This document shows positions 23,763 to 29,510 of a DNA stretch of 29,510 bases, piece after piece (the stretch's first letter is position 1; each line of letters begins with the position of its first letter). The DNA is from [Leptolyngbya] sp. JSC-1 (GTDB taxonomy: Bacteria; Cyanobacteriota; Cyanobacteriia; Elainellales; Elainellaceae), in NCBI GenBank assembly GCA_000733415.1, contig KL662191.1, forward strand, positions 2,710,403 to 2,739,912. The letters are read 5' to 3'. Made by a program: the position numbers and the translations under genes. The notes below the pieces were generated by a model. It had not been told where the DNA came from, ran no database searches, and saw only the letters and a list, made by a program, of their open reading frames with translations.

Positions 23763-24857
23763 ATGATTCTGGGATTCGTGGTCACGCTTCTGTTGGGCAG
23801 TTTAGCTGTAGTGTGGGGCATGCGCTGGGGGCGCTTCTTAGTTCGCAAAGGAGCTACAGCTAATAATTTATTTATTGGCAGAAATATAGAATCGATTGCC
23901 TTTTTAGGACTCTATCTAGGGCTGCTCGTGTTGGCGCTTCACCTCCCCCAGCTCCAAATTTTGCCTCTGGAATGGCGCGTCTACGGTATGCGTATCACCT
24001 GGATCATCATGCGAGTGCTGCTTCTGGGCTTTTGTGGCGTTGCTTTTGTGGTGAGCTGGAAAACCGCCAGAATGCAGGTGATTGTAGTGGTGCTGTTGGG
24101 CTTGATCGGATTGGGCAGCTTTACAACTGCCGAAGCCTATTTCTTAGCACCCATTTATTCAATGCTGGAAGATAATTTGCAGCCGAATGGCATTTTCCGC
24201 CAGACCTCGAACAGCAGTTGCGCCCCTGCTGCTCTTGCCACCATTCTGCGCCGCTGGCAGATCGACGCCACCGAATCTAGCATTGCCAAACTAGCCGAAA
24301 CCAGCCGCTTAGGTACCTCGATGCCGCAACTGATCGTGGCTGCTCGGGCGCTGGGTATGGACGGAATCGAATTGACTTCCACGTGGGAACAAATGCAGCG
24401 GATTAACCGACCGGGGGTGCTGGCAACCTGGTTATACTCTGATACCGGGCGTGGCCCTCATGCAGTGGGGATAGTAGCCATCACAGACGATACCGTTACG
24501 ATTGCAGATCCGGCCTTTGGAAAGCTGTATCAACTTGACCAAGTCCAGTTCCGACACATCTGGCGCAACCAGTATGTGCCAATTTTCCCTCCGGCTGATT
24601 TAATTCTGGCCCCGGAGCAGGCAGTCGATTACCTACATCGCCTCGGCTATTTGCAGCAAAAGACTAATCTATCTACCCAGAAATTAGCAGCGGCTATTCA
24701 ACAGTTCCAGACGGCGGTGGGTGTAGCCGCTACTGGGAAACTCAATCCCGAAACGGTTTTGCTGCTTAGGGGCGCATTTCTGACTGAGGGACCAACACTC
24801 AACACGCTAGAATCAAACGAGCCAGCGAATAGCAACTCTTCGAGACCTCTGTTTTAG
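23763..24857 (+). CDS. Four-TM C39-like cysteine peptidase with peptidoglycan-binding-like domain
   Basis: A 364-residue membrane protein. Hydrophobic segments lie at about 1-20, 43-62, 77-98 and 104-123. Basic residues after TM1 (RWGRFLVRKG) and in the 99-104 loop suggest these loops are cytoplasmic, so the rest would be periplasmic. Residues about 141-275 form a C39-like papain fold with Gln147, Cys153 (SNSSCAPAALATIL), His233 (GRGPHAVGIV) and Asp249 (TIADPAFG), a complete set. Residues about 284-337 (AVDYLHRLGYL, IQQFQTAVGVAATGKLNPET) match a PG_binding_1 helix bundle. C39 domains usually sit on ABC exporters and cut double-glycine leaders. Here there is no ATPase, so cleavage of wall-associated or secreted peptides is a reasonable inference. 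Confidence 0.85.
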   Translation: MILGFVVTLLLGSLAVVWGMRWGRFLVRKGATANNLFIGRNIESIAFLGLYLGLLVLALHLPQLQILPLEWRVYGMRITWIIMRVLLLGFCGVAFVVSWKTARMQVIVVVLLGLIGLGSFTTAEAYFLAPIYSMLEDNLQPNGIFRQTSNSSCAPAALATILRRWQIDATESSIAKLAETSRLGTSMPQLIVAARALGMDGIELTSTWEQMQRINRPGVLATWLYSDTGRGPHAVGIVAITDDTVTIADPAFGKLYQLDQVQFRHIWRNQYVPIFPPADLILAPEQAVDYLHRLGYLQQKTNLSTQKLAAAIQQFQTAVGVAATGKLNPETVLLLRGAFLTEGPTLNTLESNEPANSNSSRPLF

Positions 24858-24901
24858 AGTGTCTGAATTGGACAAGCGTTATCTTTGAAACGACTGTACT
24901 G

Positions 24902-25321
24902 GTGCAAACCGCTCCTACCGAAACGAGGCTCATCAATCGAATTAATCTAAGAACAACTGTGTTCAAGCTACTATTGCGACGATTTTTTTCTCTTACACTT
25001 ACCCTGGCGCTGATCTGTGTTGCAGGTTTTGGTCTGGACGGGAGCGCACTGGCCCTAGCAGATCAAGCCCCGCCGGGTGCCCAAATTTTTGAACTGCATT
25101 GTGCAGGTTGCCATATTCATGGTGGCAACATTGTGCGACGCAACAAGACGCTCAAGCTGAAGGCGCTGCAACGTAACGGCATGGACAACCTCGCAGCCAT
25201 TAGCGAAATCGTCTCAAACGGCAAGGGCAACATGTCGGCCTACCAGGATCGGCTCACCGAAGCCGAAATCCAGTCCGTAGCAGCCTATGTGTTAGAGCAG
25301 GCGGATCAAGGTTGGAAATAG
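24902..25321 (+). CDS. c6-like monohaem cytochrome c
   Basis: A small secreted electron carrier. The N-terminus has basic residues and a hydrophobic core (about 28-45), with likely cleavage after ALALA (about residue 53). The haem site is CAGCH (67-71) and the axial Met is M111 in GKGNMSAYQDRL. The C-terminal helix VAAYVLEQADQGWK is typical of cytochrome c6 (PetJ). Aligned by eye with c6, the haem-pocket glutamine before VxNGK is Ile103 here. That points to the c6B/c6C-like group of uncertain role rather than the main plastocyanin substitute. The start is a GTG at 24902; a GTG at 24959 would also leave a signal peptide. Confidence 0.85.
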   Translation: MQTAPTETRLINRINLRTTVFKLLLRRFFSLTLTLALICVAGFGLDGSALALADQAPPGAQIFELHCAGCHIHGGNIVRRNKTLKLKALQRNGMDNLAAISEIVSNGKGNMSAYQDRLTEAEIQSVAAYVLEQADQGWK

Positions 25322-25346
25322 GAATTCCCTTGGGCCTCATTTGCCT

Positions 25347-26180
25347 CTAGTTGGGATGCAGTGGGCTGAGCAGCTCATCTAACCAGGATTCAACCTGCAA
25401 GTATAGACGTAGCCCAGAATTATCGAAGTTAGGGCTGGGTTGAGCTAGTTTCTCGAGTGCCCGACGGTAATCGCCAATCGCGCAGTTCCAGTCGCCTCGC
25501 AAATGATAGGTGCGGCCCCGCTCAGCATAGATGTGACCTTCAAGTTTGCCAAGACATAGGGCTAAGTCAAAGCTCTCTAGCGCCCGGTCATACATCTCTA
25601 ACTCCCGGAAGGTAATGCCTTGATTAATCCAGGCCCGCACGTTAGCTGGGTTCAAATCCAAGGCAATATCATAGTCCAGAATCGCTTCCAAAAACTTGCC
25701 CTGAGCTGCATAGTAATTAGCCCGGTTATTGTAGGCACTATCGAGACGGGGATTCAGCTCAATGGCGCGATTGTAATCGGCGATAGCTGCGGCAGGCTGG
25801 CCGCTCTGGAAGTAAACCAGACCTCGATTACTGTAATGGTTCGCATTTTGAGGGTTGCGGTCGATTAACTCACTGAAGATAGCAATAGCCTCAACGTGAT
25901 TGCCATGCTGGGCTTCAGCCAGAGCACGCTGCCGTAAGATTGTTTCCTGTTCTGCAGAACTGAGACGCAACACTAATTGTTTTTGCTGATGGATATTGGT
26001 TTTGTTTTGTTGAGGCTGCCAGCGTTTTTGAAGATGGCTGGGGGCATTCTGGGCCAGTTGTCTGGTGTGCTGTCTGGCCACTTGTCTAGACTGGGCCGAA
26101 ACTCTTGCTGCCCGCCCTGCCTGGTCGGCTCGTTTAGATTGATTAGCCTGCTTATTTTGATTGACAGAAGAGCGATTCAT
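25347..26180 (-). CDS. TPR-repeat protein
   Basis: A 277-residue protein. The first 75 residues are Gln/Arg/Lys-rich and probably disordered (NQNKQANQSKRADQAGRAAR). About five tetratricopeptide repeats follow, with signatures YSNRGLVYFQSGQPAAAIADY, YNNRANYYAAQGKFLEAI, WINQGITFRELEMYDRAL and YAERGRTYHLRGDWNCAI. TPR arrays form protein-docking superhelices, and no enzymatic domain is present. The ATG at 26180 is preceded by GGTGAGG at good spacing; a TTG at 26201 is in frame but less likely. It converges on the cytochrome gene (25 bases). The basic tail could bind nucleic acid or membrane, but this is not shown. Confidence 0.85.
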   Translation of the reverse strand: MNRSSVNQNKQANQSKRADQAGRAARVSAQSRQVARQHTRQLAQNAPSHLQKRWQPQQNKTNIHQQKQLVLRLSSAEQETILRQRALAEAQHGNHVEAIAIFSELIDRNPQNANHYSNRGLVYFQSGQPAAAIADYNRAIELNPRLDSAYNNRANYYAAQGKFLEAILDYDIALDLNPANVRAWINQGITFRELEMYDRALESFDLALCLGKLEGHIYAERGRTYHLRGDWNCAIGDYRRALEKLAQPSPNFDNSGLRLYLQVESWLDELLSPLHPN

Positions 26181-26755
26181 GCCATCCTCACCGTTACTCA
26201 ACAGCCTGACAGTGTAAATTACAATCCCTGATCGATCTTTAGTTTCTAAGCTGAATGCTTAGTTCACATCCTTCTATAGGTCACTTAATAAGCTGTCTGC
26301 TGGGCAGGCGTAAGGTTGAAAATACTGAACCGTCTATCGAGATCAGAGCACCCACTGGCTGCTGAAAAGCAAGCCAGAGCGAGAGTCTATCTGTTTCTGC
26401 CATGCAGGCTACACTTTGGCCCATGCCAGTAGTATCGCGGAGAAATCATGGAAAATTCGTGAAATTTTTCGAAACATTTTCGGTCAGGTCCATTAAGGAG
26501 GAGTGAATTTTCCCGTAAGCTTCTCTACAGAGTAGGTCTACAAAAACTAGTTCCTCTTTTTCTCTATGCTTTCTACAGGATTGCCCGACTTTGCTCCGCC
26601 CATTTGGTGATTTCATGCCTTAAGGATGAGCAATGATTAGAAATCATGCAGTATGGATGACTAGTTCGATTAAATCCACTAATTTCACAAAACTTTATTC
26701 TTAATCCCCTCGTAGCCTATACTACGCAAGGATGACTGTAAGGAGAGGAAATACA
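26181..26755. other. Long non-coding region before crtR
   Basis: About 575 bases between divergent TPR and crtR genes with no credible ORF. It includes AT-rich sequence around 26445-26480, a short palindrome ATGATT/AATCAT near 26632-26646, and a TATACT at 26718-26723 that could be the crtR -10 element without a good -35. An isolated AAGGAGGAGTG near 26495 has only a 10-codon frame after it. Confidence 0.5.
26740..26748 (+). promoter_or_regulatory. Ribosome binding site deciding the crtR start
   Basis: AAGGAGAGG (26740-26748) ends seven bases before the ATG at 26756. It falls inside the longer reading frame from 26732, so it argues for the downstream start. Confidence 0.7.
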
Positions 26756-27718
26756 ATGTCGGAGGCAATGAAGCCCCTGACTGTACCGAAAGAATTTTTG
26801 GGTCCACCGGGTGCTTGGAATCCCACCTTGTTGATGTTCTTAGGGGCAGTTGCACTAGCTACGCTTTCTACGGTCGGCTATTGGTGTTGGGGTTTTCCAG
26901 GCTGGACCTGTTTTTTGACCAATGTGATTGCCCTACATCTGGTGGGAACCGTGATTCACGATGCTTCCCACAATGTGGCGCACCGAAATCGCATTATCAA
27001 CGCCGCGTTGGGTCATGGTAGCGCCCTGATGCTGGGGTTTGCCTTTCCGGTGTTTACGCGAGTCCACATGCAGCACCATGCCAACGTCAATGATCCAGAC
27101 AACGATCCCGACCATTTTGTTTCAACCGGCGGTCCACTGTGGCTGATTGCCGCTCGTTTCTTCTACCACGAAGTGTTCTTCTTCAAACGCAAGCTGTGGC
27201 GGAAATATGAGTTGCTGGAATGGTTTTTGAGCCGTCTGGTTGTGGGCATCGTGGTGTATCTGTCGATCCAGTACGGCTTCCTTGACTACATTATGAACTT
27301 TTGGTTCTCGCCTGCCTTGGTTGTAGGGTTAGCGCTGGGGCTATTTTTCGACTACCTGCCGCATCGCCCCTTCCAGGAGCGCAATCGCTGGAAGAATGCG
27401 CGCGTCTATCCCAGCCCGGTTCTGAACCTGTTAATTATGGGGCAGAACTATCACCTGATTCATCATCTCTGGCCCTCGATCCCTTGGTACAAGTATCAGT
27501 CGGCCTATCGAGCCACTCGACCTTTGCTGGATGCAAAAGGCTGTCACCAGTCGCTGGGTTTGCTGGAAGGCAAAAGTTTTCTGAGCTTCATGTACGATGT
27601 GTTTCTAGGTATCCGCTTCCACAAAAGCCATTCCAACGTAGCCCCAGCGGAGTCTACTGCTCATCTACCCGAAGAGAGAGCCGAACCGGCCTCCAGCAGT
27701 CAGAAGGTACGCGTTTAG
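26756..27718 (+). CDS. crtR: Beta-carotene hydroxylase CrtR
   Basis: Adds hydroxyl groups to beta-carotene rings to make zeaxanthin (and, on other carotenoids, myxoxanthophyll precursors). It is a di-iron membrane enzyme of the fatty-acid desaturase superfamily. The 320-residue product has histidine boxes HDASH (68-72), HMQHH (104-108), LPHRP (201-205) and HLIHH (233-237), with hydrophobic spans between them. The C-terminal 35 residues are polar and non-conserved. Start chosen by the strong ribosome binding site. It converges with an FMN reductase gene, with a small hairpin between them. Confidence 0.93.
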   Translation: MSEAMKPLTVPKEFLGPPGAWNPTLLMFLGAVALATLSTVGYWCWGFPGWTCFLTNVIALHLVGTVIHDASHNVAHRNRIINAALGHGSALMLGFAFPVFTRVHMQHHANVNDPDNDPDHFVSTGGPLWLIAARFFYHEVFFFKRKLWRKYELLEWFLSRLVVGIVVYLSIQYGFLDYIMNFWFSPALVVGLALGLFFDYLPHRPFQERNRWKNARVYPSPVLNLLIMGQNYHLIHHLWPSIPWYKYQSAYRATRPLLDAKGCHQSLGLLEGKSFLSFMYDVFLGIRFHKSHSNVAPAESTAHLPEERAEPASSSQKVRV

Positions 27719-27742
27719 CGCAAGCATTGAATTGGTTGAAGT

Positions 27743-27759
27743 GCGGGCCTCTTGCCCGC
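27743..27759. repeat. Small GC hairpin between convergent genes
   Basis: GCGGGC and GCCCGC form a perfect 6-bp stem with loop CTCTT. It lacks a T-run, so it is not a classical terminator. It resembles a dispersed cyanobacterial repeat of the GCGGGC-N-CTTGCCCGC type and could still help separate crtR and the reductase. Confidence 0.55.
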
Positions 27760-27822
27760 GACCAAAATCCTTGCACAATTGAAAAGCGAATCGCTTGCAG
27801 TAGCCCCAGTCACCGCGATGGG

Positions 27823-28368
27823 TTAAGAAACGCTTCTCAGTTTGCGCGTGTTCTCCACCAGGCTCTGAGCAAAGCTGTCAAAGCGCTCAGAAAGCTTTTG
27901 ATCAAGCAGTTTGCCATCTTCTCCAAACGCCTTCCAAGCCTGTCCAATTGCCACCTGTTCCGGAATCACCCAAGCATGAACCCAGCGCATAATCACCCGC
28001 AGGTCGTTGAGGGCATTGCTGTTGGGCTGGCCGCCGAGGATGCTAATCAAACCGGCCACCTTGCCATCTAGTTCCTCAAAGCCCATTAAATCAAGCGCGT
28101 TTTTTAGAACTCCGCTGACGCTGCCGTGATATTCTGGCGTCACTAGAATCAAGCCATCGGCCTCCTTCACCGTTTGGCTGAGGCGAGCTACATCTGGGTA
28201 GTCAGAGTAATCGTCTCCACCATCACAGAAGGGTAAGTTCATTGTGCGCAGATCCAAAATTTCCACCTCGGCACCCAGAGCTGCAACTCGCTGAGCTGCG
28301 ATTTGCAGAGCCTGCTGACTGTAAGAACCCGATCTCAAACTGCCTGCAATTCCGACAATTTTGACCAT
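27823..28368 (-). CDS. NAD(P)H-dependent FMN reductase family protein
   Basis: A 181-residue flavodoxin-fold oxidoreductase. The FMN phosphate loop GSLRSGSYS lies at residues 9-17, and the second flavin loop TPEYHGSVSGVLKNALD is present, as in SsuE/YieF/azoreductase-type enzymes. These reduce FMN, quinones or chromate with NAD(P)H. The exact substrate is not visible. The ATG at 28368 (MVKIVGIAGS) matches the family start, while the longer ORF adds eight unrelated residues. Complete and normal in length. It is divergent from ftsH across 310 bases. Confidence 0.9.
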   Translation of the reverse strand: MVKIVGIAGSLRSGSYSQQALQIAAQRVAALGAEVEILDLRTMNLPFCDGGDDYSDYPDVARLSQTVKEADGLILVTPEYHGSVSGVLKNALDLMGFEELDGKVAGLISILGGQPNSNALNDLRVIMRWVHAWVIPEQVAIGQAWKAFGEDGKLLDQKLSERFDSFAQSLVENTRKLRSVS

Positions 28369-28678
28369 AGTTACCTGCCTGGACAATATCATTAGCCCTA
28401 TTCTAGCTAAAGCGAACTCGATATGACTATGCCTAAGGAGTGGACAAGCAGTAGGTCAAGTGGTTGACGGCGATCTTGCTTATTTCGAGCCAAAAGTCCA
28501 ACCCAAATGTCCAACTGTTGATTGCAATAGTTAGGATGGGGTGGAGTTACACTAGATTCTAGGGCTGTAACCGAATTCCCAGCAATCAGATTCGGTGAAT
28601 CGTTTCTATGAACCGCTGAGCGATCCGCTAGAGCGGCTGGGACAGAATTGCAGGAGATGGCAAGGACACTATAGATCT
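28369..28678. other. Divergent intergenic region before ftsH
   Basis: About 310 bases with no credible ORF. AGGAG at 28652-28656 and AAGGA at 28662-28666 lie upstream of the ftsH ATG, the latter at slightly long spacing. No defined promoter was recognised. Confidence 0.4.
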
Positions 28679-29510
28679 ATGAAGCAGGCTGATCACAACA
28701 CATCCGTCAGGCAACTTTCTCGTCATGGTAAGAAACCTCGCAGAGCCGGAACGCTGGTTACGGGTACGGTCACTGCCATGTGGCTGGTTTTACAAGGCAC
28801 CTTTGGCAGCCTGCCCGGTTTAGCCCAGTCTCAAACTGCCGAACGGGAAGCGTTGACCTACAGTGAGCTGCTGAAAAAAATTGACGCCGGTCAGGTCAAT
28901 CGGATTGAGCTGGATCCAGCCCGTGGTGTGGCCCAGGTACAACTCAAGGGCGAATCGCAGCAGAATGCCACTCAGGAAGTGACGCTGTTTGCCGGCGATC
29001 GCAACCCGGAACTGATCGAGGCGGCCCGCAAGAATAATGTCGATCTGGAAGTGCAGCGATCTCCTGACAGCAGTGCTGTCGCTTGGCTGATCATGCATGG
29101 GCTGCTTGTCTTTGTCTTGATCATGGTGCTGTTGACGGTGATTCGTCGCACCACTAATGCCTCTGGGCAGGCAATGAACTTTGGCAAATCGCGCGCCAGA
29201 TTCCAGATGGAAGCCAAGACTGGTGTGCTATTTGACGATGTGGCGGGTATCGAAGAAGCCAAAGAAGAACTGCAAGAAGTTGTCTCCTTCCTGAAGAAGC
29301 CCGAACGCTTCACCGCCGTGGGAGCCAAAATCCCCAAAGGCGTCCTCCTGGTCGGTCCTCCTGGTACTGGCAAAACCCTGCTGGCTAAAGCCATTGCTGG
29401 CGAAGCGGGTGTGCCCTTCTTCAGCATCTCTGGCTCCGAGTTTGTCGAGATGTTCGTGGGAGTAGGAGCCTCGCGGGTGCGGGACTTGTTCAAGAAGGCG
29501 AAGGAGAATG
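28679..29510 (+). CDS. ftsH: ATP-dependent zinc metalloprotease FtsH, 3' end outside window
   Basis: Membrane-anchored AAA+ protease that degrades damaged membrane proteins, including photosystem II D1 in cyanobacteria. 277 codons are visible of the roughly 620-670 expected. There is a basic N-terminus, a first hydrophobic segment (about 24-46), and the periplasmic/lumenal FtsH domain (YSELLKKIDAGQVNRIEL). A second TM segment follows (about 134-156), then DDVAGIEEAKEEL and Walker A GPPGTGKT (226-233). The pore-loop motif FVEMFVGVGASRVRDLF ends the window. Walker B, the HEXXH zinc site and the protease domain lie beyond it. Which of the several cyanobacterial FtsH paralogues this is cannot be told. 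Confidence 0.95.
   Translation, partial: MKQADHNTSVRQLSRHGKKPRRAGTLVTGTVTAMWLVLQGTFGSLPGLAQSQTAEREALTYSELLKKIDAGQVNRIELDPARGVAQVQLKGESQQNATQEVTLFAGDRNPELIEAARKNNVDLEVQRSPDSSAVAWLIMHGLLVFVLIMVLLTVIRRTTNASGQAMNFGKSRARFQMEAKTGVLFDDVAGIEEAKEELQEVVSFLKKPERFTAVGAKIPKGVLLVGPPGTGKTLLAKAIAGEAGVPFFSISGSEFVEMFVGVGASRVRDLFKKAKEN

Noticed and set aside
26490..26530. Leader peptide after AAGGAGGAGTG
   Set aside because: Only about ten codons, with a GTG start too close to the ribosome binding site and no regulatory structure after it.
27301..28071. 256-codon plus-strand ORF overlapping crtR and the FMN reductase
   Set aside because: It is out of frame with crtR and antisense to the reductase, both of which have clear family motifs.

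Overview
The window is cyanobacterial chromosome. The evidence is the gene set: ndhB, a crtR-type beta-carotene hydroxylase, an ABA4-like membrane protein, a ThiO-ThiG fusion, a small secreted c6-like cytochrome and an FtsH start. It also carries HIP1 octamers (GCGATCGC) and several GC-rich or AT-rich palindromic dispersed repeats of the kind common in filamentous and Leptolyngbya-like cyanobacteria. I cannot name the species from sequence alone.

Left part (1-10.8 kb). The window opens inside topA (minus strand, 3' end missing), which diverges from ndhB (plus). A clear intrinsic terminator follows ndhB. Next come three minus-strand genes: a two-TM proline-rich protein and a duplicated-Ig-domain membrane protein of unknown function that share an unusual C-terminus (P-x-P-G-x-W), and the thiamine thiazole enzyme thiO-thiG. 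A citramalate synthase-like gene (cimA, isoleucine precursor route) and an acidic KGG-motif stress-type protein follow on the plus strand.

Middle part (10.8-18.95 kb): an accessory island between the KGG gene and mnmE. It holds a 16-bp tandem repeat (5 full copies), a 113-codon minus-strand ORF interrupted by one amber codon, and an intact antitoxin-like gene followed by a frameshifted PIN-toxin remnant. A type III-like restriction-modification operon follows: mod, a PIN protein, a small partner protein, and res. res is broken by two separate single-base deletions. Both mod and res carry an in-frame palindromic repeat. Five of the six HIP1 sites in the window lie in 14.1-17.7 kb.

Right part (18.95-29.5 kb). 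Housekeeping and physiology genes: mnmE (tRNA wobble U modification), a pterin carbinolamine dehydratase with an apparent signal sequence, a class I glutamine amidotransferase, a TonB-like protein, an ABA4-like protein, a four-TM C39-like peptidase with a C-terminal peptidoglycan-binding-like domain, a c6-like cytochrome with an altered haem-pocket residue, a TPR protein, crtR, an NAD(P)H-dependent FMN reductase, and the 5' part of ftsH running off the end.

The most notable points are the decayed defence/toxin island with in-frame repeats in its genes, the shared P-x-P-G-x-W C-termini, the membrane-anchored C39/peptidoglycan-binding protein and the exported pterin dehydratase. I found no rRNA, tRNA, CRISPR array or transposase.
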